NCBI GenBank assembly: GCA_037178625.1
Contig: CM074139.1
Span: 1,984,001 to 2,048,000 of the forward strand
Length of the DNA stretch: 64,000 bases
From: Skeletonema tropicum
Lineage: Eukaryota; Bacillariophyta; Thalassiosirophyceae; Thalassiosirales; Thalassiosiraceae
Reading direction: 5' to 3'
Made by a program: the position numbers and the translations under genes. The notes under the pieces are model-generated. The model had not been told where the DNA came from and did no database searches. It saw only the letters and a program-made list of their open reading frames with translations. Positions 20,135 to 32,885 of this stretch are shown piece by piece (within the stretch, counting starts at the first letter, position 1; every line of letters begins with the position of its first letter).

Positions 20135-21067
20135 CTAATACCACTTGTTTGGGGCATGAACAATTGGTGCAACACAATCTGTAATGCCCCATGTACGTAC
20201 ACTCACGAGCGTAAAACACAGATTGGCCTCGTCCCCCGCACGAGGAGTCGGCTTAAAGTTTGGAGATCCCTCCACCTCAATAGACACCGAAAAGATCCCG
20301 ACACCTCTGTGAATGCGCTGTTGGTGGGGGTGCTCATTCACCTCTTGGACACTTCCAATGCGTGAAAATGACATGTCACCAGATGCATCCTTGTCCTTTA
20401 CTGCCCAGAAACTTGGCTTGGGCTGTTCCGGTTGATGATGGATTTTGGCCTCGATTGCGACGAGGTCCCTGTTGGGGTCGTAGACGGTTCCGTCGGTAGA
20501 TACGTCCCATCCTGTTCCTGTCTTGACATAAGATTTGAATTTGTCTAGTGTCATTTGGGGCAAATAGACATAAACCCAAGATTTCCCGTAATTTTTCAAC
20601 CGTAACTGACCGTGCTTGTGTACGAGCTTGGGGCATAGATCTACACAGACATCCATGCCAATGTAGCTGAGATTGCAGTACTCCCCGCCGATATTGTAGG
20701 TGAAGTCCAGATCGCCAAACCACATCTGACCGTCTCGGCTAGGATGATTGAGCTTCGCATTGAATTTCACTCTCGGATCGGCCCTTTGATGACCAAAATG
20801 ATCCTGCATATCATCAAATACATGACGGAGTGCCTTGGCTTCTTTCTCGGCCACCAAGTTACCCCTCCACAACACCGTTTTACCGGCGTTGGCATGTGAT
20901 GATTCCTCGTCATCTCGTTGTGCCACTTGATCATTGGGATCGGCAGAAATTTTGGGGAGGATGATGGCATCATTGCTCATTGATCGGTGGCCGCCAGAAG
21001 CAGCTCCTCTGAAAGAATCGGGGCCGCCATCGGTACGCATCCTCTTGTTGGCATTGTTGGACACCAT
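20135..21067 (-). CDS. Hypothetical protein, unrecognised
   Basis: 310 residues, no intron needed. A basic, disordered N-terminus (SNNANKRMRTDGG, nuclear-signal-like) precedes a more globular part from about residue 60: GKTVLWRGNLVAEKEAKAL, MWFGDLDFTYNIGGEYCNLSY, SWVYVYLPQMTLDKFKSYV. Codon use and residue mix look genuinely coding. I know no family for it. The final residues may be wrong if a GTGAGT near 20205 is a splice donor: a second minus-strand frame downstream (19923-20219) has plausible composition. Confidence 0.65.
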   Translation of the reverse strand: MVSNNANKRMRTDGGPDSFRGAASGGHRSMSNDAIILPKISADPNDQVAQRDDEESSHANAGKTVLWRGNLVAEKEAKALRHVFDDMQDHFGHQRADPRVKFNAKLNHPSRDGQMWFGDLDFTYNIGGEYCNLSYIGMDVCVDLCPKLVHKHGQLRLKNYGKSWVYVYLPQMTLDKFKSYVKTGTGWDVSTDGTVYDPNRDLVAIEAKIHHQPEQPKPSFWAVKDKDASGDMSFSRIGSVQEVNEHPHQQRIHRGVGIFSVSIEVEGSPNFKPTPRAGDEANLCFTLVSVRTWGITDCVAPIVHAPNKWY

Positions 21068-21542
21068 GTTTGTCTCTATTTATCTCTTAGACGGATGAAT
21101 GTCCCATCGTTTGTATCGCATAGATTCGTTGGTGGCGGGTTTTCAGGCAACGAATTTGGAATTTGAATAATTTTCTGCGATATCGGGTAAAGGCCTTCCT
21201 TCTGCATGTCTCATGGAAAGGAAAGAGCAAACGAAAAGGAAAGGCCGTTCGATGAGACAGTTGGAAGGGGTTATCCTGTTCTTCTTCAAGTGTTCTCATT
21301 TTCTTCTTCAGTAAAGAAAAGGTTATCCCCAAGAGGTAAAATCAATAAATCACAGTCGAGTCGAGAGTTCAACTTCAACAATCGGTGACAGTAAATTATT
21401 AGATGGGAGTCCTTCGGAAGTGCACGACACATAATGAGATCTTGCTTTTTTAGATCTGAATCATGAAACTTCTTGAAACAGAACACAAAAAATAAACCAG
21501 AGCAAGCCACTCTCACAAAACAAAGAGCAAAACAAAACGGAC

Positions 21543-22062
21543 ATGACGGTAACCAAAGAAGACCCCGAGATAGTAGTCAACGCCGACGACCTACCCGTGG
21601 TAACTGCCGTAGGTATTGAAGAAAAGGCTGATGAAAAGGTGCCATCGGCCGGTGGAGATCAAGGACCTCCTATTCCGGCAGGGCACGCTAGATTTTATTG
21701 TAATAAGTGTCGTGCGGTGAGTTTTCAGTGTGCATCAGTTGAATTGTCATGATTGCGACTATTTATTGCTTGTTGGAGTTGATGTGATTGACAGAAGTTA
21801 TCGAAGGGGGCTCCTGTTTTGGAGGATTGGTAGAGGTTTTTGAGGTGATCTCTTTGCTGCATGGCACATATACATGCTTATGAGAACTCATGTCGTGCAT
21901 CATATTATATCCGCTGTGATATATTAATTCTCATTCTTCTTTGGCCATTGAAATTCCAAATAATAGCCTTATGATCTTCCTGATGGCGCAACGACGTGGA
22001 GGTGTGCTGGATGTCATACATTTAATTCGACTACGCCGGATGAATGTTGCACTATTTTGTAA
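21543..22062 (+). CDS. Small two-exon zinc-ribbon protein with C-terminal CaaX box
   Basis: Exon 1 (21543-21716, 58 codons) ends ARFYCNKCRA before GTGAGT; exon 2 (21967-22062) continues PYDLPDGATTWRCAGC and ends DECCTIL-stop. The 250-bp intron ends in AATAG. The 89-residue product has two CxxC pairs (CNKC, CAGC) spaced as a single zinc ribbon, resembling LSD1-type plant zinc fingers. The acidic N-terminal half looks disordered. The last four residues CTIL form a CaaX box (Leu last, which favours geranylgeranylation), preceded by another Cys that could be palmitoylated, so membrane attachment is expected. Role not known. The spacer to 22368 holds no other gene. Confidence 0.7.
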
Positions 22063-22368
22063 ATGACACAAAAAACAAGAGATATTTGGGGATGAAGTAT
22101 AATTATTTGTCACATGTCAACTTGAATGATTGGAGTGGTATTGGATGGGGGGAGGGGAGTGAAGGGTTGCTTACAAGACAGGGAAAAGGATTGGCATGAT
22201 AAGACAACCTAAGTTTACCAGACAGTTGGCCAAATTGGATAAAAGTGAAAATCTGGATAGAGTAGGAGTATAAAATTACTGTGTTCGTGTATTGTATGTA
22301 AACATCGTGCTCATTACTATCGCATTGACAACGTACTATATATCAATTTCATCTCTCTCTCTCTAGAT

Positions 22369-25300
22369 CTAGAAGAAGTTACTGGTGTCATAAAAGCCTG
22401 CCTTTGCCCACTCTTCGACACATTTCCCATGATTTCCAGCATTGTAATCATAAGATAGAATCTCACCTACGTCAACGTCTCTCGAAGTGAACAGAGCGAC
22501 GTGAACTCTTCCATCCATAGCAAACCTTCTCGTACGCACATTAGCCTTCCGCTTGCTGAGCAAGTTCCTGTTGTTGATGCCCGAGAAAAACCGGCTGTAG
22601 TTGCCGGATATAGTTGGATCGATAATTAAACTTGTTTCTGGGTCTTCCGTCTGAAGCAGCAACATGAGGCTATCTGAGTTCGAGGTTCCACTCCTGTCAA
22701 CTGTCACGACATCGCCAGTGTACTCTCCAACCAAAGTATACTTCTGAATAGGTGCCAGTGCTTCTACATTGAAGCCCATGTTCTCGTCGTACACCACACG
22801 GACTGGAGGGAATACACCTTGTTTTATGTTGTGATTGAAAGCCTTAAAAATCTCCATGTTGCGTTTGCTCATTGGGTGAATCTTGTCAACATCTAGGTCG
22901 GGAGCGTTCATTTCTTCGGTAGCATTCCCGATAGGTGGGTACATCAGATCAGCACTGTAATGGACCATTCCACAGTATTTCATTGCTGCTACCATTGTAG
23001 AAAGCGACGTGGCCCATTCCTTTTTGTTCAGCATGGGAACGGGTAAACGCCAATCACTGTTCTCTAGAGCTCGAATGAATTTGATGCTGCCTACCTCAAA
23101 TGTCACATACTTAGAGGTGATCTGAAGGCTAAGTGCTCGCTGTTTGACAGCATTTTTAGAGTTCTCCTTGAACAGATCTATTGCCTCCGAATGCTCCTTG
23201 AAGAATCGAGTTGCCTTCTGATAAGGGAGACCCAAAAAGCTCAACACCTCTTGCTCATTGATGCCATTTTTGTATACTTCGAAAGGAACACTATTGGAGC
23301 TTCCTGAGCAAGCAGAGCAAAGCCAATCCCCCTTGGGAATGTTAACCATCACAGGTCGAAGACAATACGTGTGGAAACCGCAGTGACATTTATCACATAT
23401 AACGACTTGATTGGCATTGTTGTCCACTCCACAGAATTCACACTAGAGAGGAGGATTAGGGGGTCAAAGAACAGAATGTTAACAACAAAATGAGGTGTGA
23501 CGAATTGAGTAGAAATCAATTGGAGGAAGAAGACTTACAACTGTAGCAGCATACGGATCATATGATAAGTGATTGAAACATCCCGCTGGATCCCACATCC
23601 TCACTTTAACTCCTGGTCGAACATCACGTGGATTGTCGATAGCACTGGACGTAAAAGAGGAGGCAACGTCATTTTTGTTTGTACTCTTGTAAATCTGTCG
23701 GCTCAGTGTCAAGCCTTCACCAATATCATACTCATCCGGTTGACTCGAGCCATTCACCCCCGCATGACCTTGTCTAGGCCACTCAAGGAATGGAGCATCG
23801 CGGTCATCTTCATGGCGATTCGACGAGTCAATTTTGCGTACAACAGCTAGCTGAAACTTCAGGAGATCGACTTCTGCTTCTTTTGAGGAATTTTCGAATT
23901 GGACGACCAGCCGATCATTATCATCCTGAGTCCTAAACGACTGCGAAACTTTATGCGAAACTACCGTGACCTTGTCGCCAGTCTTCAGTTCGAAGCAAGT
24001 TCCAGGTGGGACCTGGACTGATGTAGAGGCTTCTGGGGATACATTAGCCTGGTCAAATACTTGACGCAGTGAAGATATTTCGTGATGTAAGAAATCTTCC
24101 TGGTCACCATCGTTGTAGACAATTCGATACACAAGAACTGGCCTGTCCTCCTTTGCTTCCTTGTCGACAAGCTGCTTCCGAACAATTTTGACAATTCTGC
24201 CATCATGAAAGCCATATCCAAGGAAAAACTTGCGAACCTTCAAGCCAAGTGGAAATGGCTTGTTTTCCCCACACAAGATGCTATCTTCAATACAATTCAC
24301 GCTCCAATTGAGATTGTTGACAACCTTATCGTGAATCGCAGACAAAAAGTTGGGGAAGTTCTCATTGATCTTGTTGATACCTCGAGCAGGTTCCCCAGCA
24401 CTACCTTCAGCGGCCATGCGACTCTTCTGCATGAGAAGAGGATCACAGTGGGACACGCAATAATCCAAACCTGCGCACCTTACGGCTTTGCACCTTCGCT
24501 TACTTCTTCCCTTACCAACAAAAGCAATGCAGGTTACAAGCCCATCCAGGATTGCCTCGGGTATAGCACGTCTGTCTTTTTCGGGAATCAAAGCAATCGC
24601 CTCTTTGACGGTCTTACTTTTTTCAGCTGACTCTCTTGCCATCGCAAGCAATGATGAATCGTCAGCCAGAGCACTTTTAGGTTGAAGGCAAGCTGTGCAA
24701 TTAGACCTCGAGTATGAATTTTTCATCGTGCATGAGCCACAAAGCCAGTAGAAATAATCATCAAGCTCGTTTGAAGGACTACTGCAGAATGCAGAAAAGG
24801 TCACACCAGGTATCTTTTGCTGAAGAAGATAAGCGATCACCTTGTCTGGTACAGCTGGACGGTCTATTGCGGGGATACATTCAGAAGCTTCCTGCACAAG
24901 TTGTACTTCATCAGACTCAATCGCTTTCTCAGCTATCTCCAACATCAGCGACCGCTTTGAGTCGGCATTTTTATGTTCACTACAAAAGGAACACTCCATC
25001 AGGCGATATTTGTTCACAGTGTTACATGAGCAAGTCCAATAAAAGATGCTGTCAGCCAAATTCCGCTTGGGTGGTCTTGCCATCGTACCACCTGTCGATT
25101 GATTAATAAATTTCACTCCAGTCGCAGAAACATCTTCGGTTTTGAATTGATTTGAAGTCGCCGCACCGACCGCATCCGAAACAGTTGTAACCCAAGTTGG
25201 TGGTGGAGACGTTGATGTGATACTAGATACTGAGCGAGAGGGAGGAACGGAAGGTGGACGCTTTTGCCCCTTTGCTGACTTCTCGGTAGTAAGGAGCGAT

Positions 25301-28300
25301 GCCACCTTGTGCAACCATTCATTGTCTTCTCCTTCCTCATCACTGTTTACGTCACTGCCACCTTCGTCATCACCGTCTCCACCGTCCTCGGTTTCAAAGT
25401 TAGAATGTAAAGTGGAAGCTGCAATTTGATCCAAGGGAACATCATTTAACGAATCCAACAAAATTACCTCTTGTTCCTCTGAACTTGGTTCCTCAGCTGC
25501 TGATACACGTGCTCTCTTCCTACTAGGAATGGAAGCGGGAGGAACCTGGGCAACCGATTCGTCCGGGACAAATTCCCTTTTCTGTGCAGAACTCTTGATA
25601 GGCGCACTGCGTTTTGCATAGGAAGACTTGGGCTTAGAAGAACCTTTCATCAGGTCATACTGAAACCCAATGCTCTGAAGGAGAGCGAACCTCATCTCAT
25701 CAATCCGGAGGTTTCTCGTATCACCACTTACGAATTTACGGCAGTGCATACGCATTTGCTTTGCCCAATCTCTCATTACTTCGTTAGTCCCTGGGGACTT
25801 TGAATGTATTTCAGTTGTGCCATACTGATTCTTAAATTCCTTCAACTTTTCAAACATTTTATACCAATGCTTGTTCGGTTCTGACTCCAAATACTTGTCT
25901 AGCTTGTCCGCCAGGTCGGGGCTTAGTTGACTTGAATTGGATCTCAACTGTCTTGAATTGGAAATTGGCTTAGTTGCATTGGCCGCTGGCTTGGTTGCAT
26001 TTGAAACTGGCTTGGTAGCGGGCTCGGCCGCTGGCTCGGTTGCATGAGACCTGAGCTGAGTTGCATTCCTATCATCCACCAAATCACCCTGTTTCCATCG
26101 GGTACTTTTATGCCATTCCGAAGTGATAGGAATCCCCGCTTCGTACTTTCTCACATACTTGTACAAATTTCGTTCCGCTATTGGGACCCATCCCCTGGCA
26201 AGCATCTCTTTAATAACCTTTCCACGCTCTCTCCCATCACAATACTCTGCACCGATAATACCTTGGCACTTTTTTGGGAAACTAGTGATGATTTTCAATG
26301 CCTCCATCTTGGTATATAATTTTCCGTTGGCTGGTTTTGGGAAATTCGATGCAGAAATTATTGGACCTCTCAGACTCATATCATCGTCTACGTGGTCATC
26401 ATCATTGCTGTCTTGGGGCTCAACAAAAAATGTTGGGTCCAATGAGGCAAGTCTCTTCAACTCAGCCAATGACAAATCTTCCTCATCTCCATCTTCGTAA
26501 AGACATCGTCGATCTTGATCATTTGCAGCACCCGGACGAATTCGAACAACTTTACCCGTGAACCATCCCTCATCAAATCGTTTGCGAAATGTGTACCCGA
26601 CATCACCAATGGAGACTTGTTTTTTGGGCCGTCGTCCTCTTTTCCTCTTGCCTTCGTTCTTTTTTTCACTTCTTGCTGCTGCGGATGTACTACCACGTTG
26701 GGAACGAGAGAACGAAGATCCCGACGATGATGATGAGGCAATAAAGTCGGGCTTCACTCCAGCTCCAGTTCTACGCGAAGATACAGTATCCTTCACCACA
26801 ACAGAAGCGGCAGCAACATCAGCAGTAGCAGGACTACCATCCTGAGAAGAATCCCATTCAATATCACAATATCGTACCCTTGGCACATTACGATTCCTCC
26901 GTGTCGATCTCGCCAACGACGAGGCATTCGTATCCTCTCCCTCTTCTCCCCCCTCCTCATCATCCTCTCCCTTGTCACGAAGAAATCGAGGTGACTTTCT
27001 CATACTATTCATCCCACCACCATCCCCCATACCATCCATACCACCACCACAACCACCAACAGCAAGACTCCTCATGTTCCACTTGGCCTCTGAAAAAGTC
27101 CCACGGAACAAATCATATGCCTCCATTTCATCCACCCCATAATAATCATCGTCATCCTCCTCCTCTCCCTTCGTCATTCCACCACCACCACCACCCAAAG
27201 CCTCCAAACAATGCAAAAATTTCATCACCTCCGACTTGGATCGGAACCGTAATCCACACTTGGGTGAATAGTATGATGTACCAGTGGAAGTGGAATATCT
27301 GTTGGAATAACTACGTGGGATTACCTCGTATTTCCAATTGGATGGTAGCCATGTTGGATGTTGTGGGTGCTTCTTTTGTGATGGTGGTGGTGGTTGCTTC
27401 TTTTGTGGTTGTTTTTGTTGTTGAGAAGAAGAAGAGTTATTGCTGTCACTGTCACTTTCACTGTTGTCATTATTTGCTACTGGCATTGATGCCACATTGG
27501 AAGCAGCAGCTGATGATGATTTGCGTGTCGATCTTCTTCGAGGAGTTGGTGTTGCACTGTCTACAGAAGAGGAATCATCCTCGTCGTAATCGTCATTATT
27601 ATTTTTGTCAGGCATGGAAGCAGCAGCAGCGGACTGTTGTACCCCATCGTATCTATTGTTACGTGTGGATCTCCGATTTGTTGATGATGGAGGTGAAGTA
27701 GTAGAGCTATCATCATCATCATCATTTACTTCTATCGATCTTTTACGTGCTGATAATCTTTTTCTGAAAGGTGACCCCCCAGAGGATGATGATCTTGTTC
27801 TCTGTGCCGGAGATGATGACTCAGATGAAGATGATGACAATGACCTCGATCGTCGGTTACTACGTGTAGATGGTAAAGAAGATGACTCATCTTTCGCTGC
27901 TGCTGCTGCTGCTTTTCGAGGCCGTCCCCTCCTAGTAGTAGTACTATCCCCTCCCATCATACCACCTTTCCGTACCACTTTCAAACACTCTTCCAACATT
28001 TTCTTATCCTTCAAAACCTCCATCCCCTTACCATTAGTATTCATGTCAACAATAAACTTTTCCACCCGTCCCTTCATCGAATTCCAATGATTCTTAATAG
28101 CATTATCCGTCCGTCCCGTCAATCCCTCCTCCTTGGCAATCATTGACCACTTGATAGTCCCATTAAATTGATCTATATTGTCCTCCCGTAATAAACATTG
28201 TAATAATGTCCGATCTTCGTGAATGCTCCATGGACCACGTGTGATGGAGGGGTTGACTTGATTGTACCAACGTTCACGGCATTGTTTGCCAGTGTGGGTG

Positions 28301-28455
28301 GAAGAGGGGATGGCCGTGGCGATGCGGGACCAGTTTTGGGCGCCGTGGAGAGTGACTTGGGTTAGGAGGGCGGTGTCTTGGGCTGCTGTCCATGAACTGC
28401 TGTTGGTGGTGGTGTCCTTTTTCTTTGGGGATGCTGATGATGATTTTGTCTTCAT
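22369..28455 (-). CDS. Giant chromatin protein: Myb, MBD-like, Tudor-like, RanBP2 fingers, PHD and ATXR5/6-like SET
   Basis: Exon 1 (28455-23539) and exon 2 (23442-22369) join across a 96-bp GTAAGT..CTAG intron in phase 0 to give about 1996 residues. Two Myb repeats at ~22-130 (SSSWTAAQDTALL; GPWSIHEDRTLLQ; TDNAIKNHWNS); AT-hook-like RRGRPRK near 177; Ser-rich stretch; MBD-like fold at ~368-420 (LPSNWKYEVIPRS..YYSPKCGLRFRSK); Tudor-like ~613-668 (GWFTGKVVRI..YEDGDEEDL); helicase-associated-like ~862-932; two RanBP2 fingers ~1137 and ~1233 (FYWTCSCNTVN; FYWLCGSCTMKN); Cys-rich ~1312; further Tudor-like ~1405-1530; PHD ~1640-1690, whose first CxxC (CEFC) is restored only by the splice; SET ~1850-1985 with FPPVRVVYDENMGF, GEYTGDVV, SRFFSGINN and SYDYNAG. 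The PHD-SET part resembles plant ATXR5/6 H3K27 monomethyltransferases. Confidence 0.85.
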
Positions 28456-28540
28456 TTCGTTTCGTTGTTGTTGATGTCAATCAAGATCAAGTTAGGTTGA
28501 TTCATGAGATGTGTTCAAAAAAAATGCGTCTTTGAGATTT

Positions 28541-29672
28541 TTTACAAAAAGTTGTTATTAAAATGCGGAGTTGTTATTATGAGAGCTGGTGCTGTTACAG
28601 CTGGCAAATACTCCTTTGTCAAATAGAGAGCAATGAATGACGACGTAGCAACCTGGTGATTTTTTATTATCATCGGTGTGTAGCATGACACGTGAGATTC
28701 AATGTCGTCGTTGTTGGCTCCTATCCTCCGCCATTTTGCGGGCGGGAAGTCAGAGCCGCTTCCAACACCGTACGTGACTTACAATCATTCTGTCGTATCT
28801 TTTGGTCTCTACTTACTTACTGAAAATGTAAAGTATGTACATACTTACTCATCAATGTGAGGTCAGTGTGGGCTGCATCGCTACAGTTATACTGTGTTGG
28901 AAGTGAAAAAACACAATGCTTTTAAAAGAGCACATTCGATTGGAAAGAACCGACGGAAACACAAACTCAACTCCCATCAACAAAATACTGATACTGTGTT
29001 GTGCCTTTGACAAACGCTGAGTTAGTAGCCGTTGACACACAAAAATGTCCAGAAACTTCAAGCAATATCGCGTGTGTGTTCGTTGTGCAGCAGCTTGCAA
29101 TCAGGAGGGGCATGATGCTGATGTGATCAATTTCACCGCTGTAGGTGTAGAGGTAGAGGGGTGGGAGAATCCCCTATTGTATTCGCTAGGAGCTGGCAGT
29201 CAATAAGGAAACGTTGCGTTGGATATGTATTGTACGATGCATCATATATAGAGTGGATATCTAACACAACATCATAAAATGCACTGACACAGACGATAAA
29301 AGAATTGAAGTCAAACGAATTTCACTCTTCTTCAAACTCGACATTTGAGAGGATTTCATGCAGTCACACATCTTGTCTTATATGACTGTGTAAGAATCAA
29401 AGCAAGAGTTGAGGTATTTCATGTGATGCTACAACATTATGCTGTCTCCAATTTGTGTAAACACTTCTAAAATCGCCAGGAGCCAGCCCCGACTACTCTC
29501 GATGGCCCGTAACAGAACAAAGGTCGCCAAAAATCACGTCCCGCCAAAAATTTGGCCGGTACAACATCCTGCTTTCCAGATTATTTTTCGCCGAATTTGT
29601 TGGCTTTCTCCCTGTGGACCAATAGATGCTATCACCCTGCAACAGGACGATAGTTACACTCCACCAACAACT
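28541..29672 (+). repeat. Diverged copy of the upstream region of the Ser/Pro/Lys-rich gene
   Basis: Runs collinear with 33248-34412 with small indels, including landmarks such as CCGCTTCCAACACCGTACGT and GATGGCCCGTAACAGAACAA. It stops at CACCAACAACT, where the terminal-repeat element begins; the gene that should follow is absent. No real coding frame is seen. 28456-28540 is plain intergenic sequence. Confidence 0.8.
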
Positions 29673-30029
29673 AAGCTTGACTTCGTCAGCTTCTCTGCTT
29701 GTCTCCAAGAAATAAAGTGTCCTTTCAGACACAATCGTAAACTCAACAAAATGAAGAAACAAACAATTTAAGAAATGTAAATCAAATCTGTGAAAGGGAA
29801 ATTCACTTGACAACATTGGGATTGTCACAAATGCTTCTGCGAACCGTGGAATCGTGGAACTGCTTAGCAACCTCCGACGATGGCGGCCTTGAGACCGCTG
29901 AAATTTTAAGCTCCATAATTAGGCTCTGCAAGCACACTAGTGTATCAAACTACTGGATAATTTATCGATTAGTAGACGTAAGTTTAATACTTCTTCCTAC
30001 TTCTGACACATCTCTCCCCCCACTTTAAC
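29673..30029 (+). repeat. Left terminal direct repeat
   Basis: Nearly identical to 32886-33242. It begins AAGCTTGACTTCG and ends CCCCCACTTTAAC, followed by TTTAACAACTACG and the gag-like start. Confidence 0.8.
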
Positions 30030-30042
30030 TTTAACAACTACG

Positions 30043-30348
30043 ATGAACGACAAGAGAATGGATAACGCCTCCAGGTCTGCGAAGATCAACCGCCGTAAGA
30101 GTAAGAAGAAGGGCGGCTCCGCCGCCCCTCATCCTCCGGCCGGACCCAAATCCACTAAGTCTGACAAGGCTACCAACAATGAGGAGAAGCTAATCTACAA
30201 AAAAGCCCTCGGTAAAGCCAAGTCATTGATCAACGCTGTACCCACGGAGCTCCAGCAAGCGATACTCAAAAAACAAGTTCAACATCCGCCCAACCTGCTG
30301 TTTTCAACACAGAAACGCAGTTTTGTGGTATGCCACACTCTGGCATAA
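30043..30348 (+). CDS. Short basic gag-like frame inside the LTR element
   Basis: 101 codons starting 13 bp after the left terminal repeat. Strongly basic N-terminal half (INRRKSKKKGG, PKSTKSDKATN) and an amphipathic helix-like stretch (KALGKAKSLINAVPTELQQA). Its place fits the start of a gag gene, but no zinc knuckle or other motif confirms it; the frame then decays. It could be a relic or a packaging peptide. Confidence 0.4.
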   Translation: MNDKRMDNASRSAKINRRKSKKKGGSAAPHPPAGPKSTKSDKATNNEEKLIYKKALGKAKSLINAVPTELQQAILKKQVQHPPNLLFSTQKRSFVVCHTLA

Positions 30349-30667
30349 AGGATAAATCGAAAACCCAACCCGGCTCTATGCCCGCTAATTTCCTACACTC
30401 CAAGAAGAGTGGTGCGGAGCATGTTAGACTATGGAGTCTTTAGGTCTTTCGCCCAATCGGGGCCGTGTTCAAACAATGAAAAAAGAAATCTCAAGAAGCG
30501 AAGTAAGAGTGTTGTCGCCTCAAGTGCGGCAGTGATGCTCCTTCGTCAAACAAACTAATCTCCAAAAAGCATATGAAACCGCATTCCTCCCACAAAAGCA
30601 GCCGCCAGCACCAATAAGTATGCTGATGAATGGAAGAAGAATGCACAATGAAGACGATAGCGGCACA

Positions 30668-31265
30668 ACTGGAAAATAAGTCCGATGGAAAACCCGACGA
30701 CCCCCCAGCAAAATAATACAGGAAGCCAATCTTCAAATGACTGCAACAATGATGAACCCTACATTAGCGACGAAGATGTAAGAGAAAAAATCCATCTACG
30801 ACGACAGTGTAAGAGTTGCTCCGGTAAAACACCCCATGTTGGATCTCCCCACTGATGACGGATGATGGAATGGTGGTATTATTTTCAAGAGACCGCTCCA
30901 TTGACCGACGACGGTGGTACGAGCACTTCATGACGAAACTACTGATCAAATCATCAGAAAATTTGGAGAAAAAAATTTGGAGAAAAAAAGAAGAATGCAT
31001 GATGAGACGACAGTGGTACAGCTGAAAAATAAGTCCGATGGAAAACCCGACGACCCCGCAGCATTGAAATACCACAGTCAATCCTCAAATGACTCAGACG
31101 ATGATGAACCCTCCATTGGCGACGAAGATGTAAGAGAAAAACTCCATTTACGACGACGGTGTAAGAGTGGCTAAAGCGCCCCATGCCGGATCCCCCACTG
31201 ATGACGGATGATGGAATGGTGGTATTATTTTCAAGAGACCGCTCCATCGACCGACGACGGTGGTA
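30668..31265. repeat. Internal tandem repeat, period ~355 bp
   Basis: The stretch from CCGATGGAAAACCCGACGAC to CCGACGACGGTGGTA occurs at about 30681-30917 and again at 31036-31265 with modest divergence, inside the LTR element. Confidence 0.75.
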
Positions 31266-31496
31266 GAGCACTTCATGGCGAAGCGCTGATCAAAAATCAT
31301 TTGAAGAGTCACTAGAGCTGCACCATATTCGGTACCTCCCGCTCCCCACCACCTCGGCTGATGACACAAACTGTCTGTTTTCACCCTCCCCTCTGAGCTG
31401 GTTAAGTGTTTGGCCTTGGTAACCTGACTAACTCCGAGATGAGGATGATGACGATGGTATGTGACATCGGACGACGGTGTGTGAGAGAGGTGCAGG

Positions 31497-32706
31497 ACGA
31501 AGATGAAGTGAAACAGGTAGGCATACGTTTGCTTTCACAGTGCAGAACTAACACTACTTCTTCTCCTCTTTTGCTCTTTAAGTACTTCAGACCCACCAAC
31601 TACACCTTCGCACAGCTGAAATAGCTCGATAAGTGATACAACGTAGTCCGAACCTGAAGACCAAACGATGTCGTAACATACCCACCTCCCTAGAGCAGAG
31701 GCCCAGCGGTTTGGGTTCCGCACGAGAGCACGTAGTCAAAGGATGAAGCTCTCAAAACAAAGCTGTTACATACATCAGCCTGCAAAGGAATCGAATCAAG
31801 AGTATGGTTGTCCTCTGTAACTACACGGCAACTCATTGCTTACTTTACTGCTTTGCAAAGGCATAGAAGACAGAGACTCCTAGAAGTTACGTCCGCATTA
31901 ATGAAGGGTTGACTGCAGCCGCATGGCCGCAGGCGCAGCCCCCCCCCAACCCCCCAAGGGGGGAGCTCATTTTTACTCGCTTCGCGGTGAGGCGGGCTCC
32001 ATGAAGGGTTTGATTGCAAGTGACTTTCCTCTGGTAGTTACGTCCAAATCAATGAAGGATAGATCTCGGCACTGCAAGCAAAAGCACGTAATCAAAAACG
32101 ACGAAGCTATTGCACAAAAAGCTGTCGCAAAAATCTACCTTCTTGGACGAAGATGAAGTGGAAGAGGTGGACATAAATTTTTTTTCACGCTGCAAAACTG
32201 ACACTACTCTTCTCCTCTTTTGCTCTTTAAGTACTTCAGACCCACCAACTACACCTTCGCACAGCTGAAATAGCTCGATAAGTGATACAACGTAGTCCGA
32301 ACCTGAAGACCAAACGATGTCGTAACATACATACCCACCTCCCCAGAGCAGAGGCCCAGCGGTTTGGGTTCCGCACGAGAGCACGTAGTCAAAGGATGAA
32401 GCTCTCAAAACAAAGCTGTTACATACATCAGCCTGCAAAGCAATCGAATCAAGAGTATGGTTGTCCTCTGTAACTACACGGCAACTCATTGCTTACTTTA
32501 CTGCTTTGCAAAGGCATAGAAGACAGAGACTCCTAGAAGTTACGTCCGCATTAATGAAGGGTTGACTGCAGCCGCATGGCCGCAGGCGCAGCCCCCCCCA
32601 ACCCCCAAGGGGGGAGCTCATTTTTACTCGCTTCGCGGTGAGGCGGGCTCCATGAAGGGTTGATTGCAAGTGACTTTCCTCTGGTAGTTACGTCCAAATC
32701 AATGAT
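31497..32706. repeat. Internal tandem repeat, period ~647 bp
   Basis: About 560 bp (31497-32057) recur almost unchanged at 32144-32706, including a C8/G6 palindromic stretch near 31936-31965 and 32591-32618. No coding frame is conserved between the copies. Confidence 0.8.
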
Positions 32707-32885
32707 TGGTTGACCACAGCCGCTTGCAAGCAAAAGCATGTAATCAAAAACGACGAAGCTATTGCACAAAAAGCTGTCGCAAACGTCAACCTTCTAACCT
32801 ATGCGATCAGGGCTGAGAGAGCCGGTTGTCCTGACTTAGGATGATCTTGACTCTGACGCCCTTTTTATTTCTTGGAGACGCATCG

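Noticed and set aside
26880..27701. 273-codon plus-strand frame rich in His, Pro and Val
   Set aside because: Antisense of the Ser/Asp-rich low-complexity part of the giant SET gene.
31936..31966. C8/G6 palindromic stretches in the LTR element, considered as a terminator or regulatory hairpin
   Set aside because: They are part of the internal tandem repeat; nothing else supports a function.
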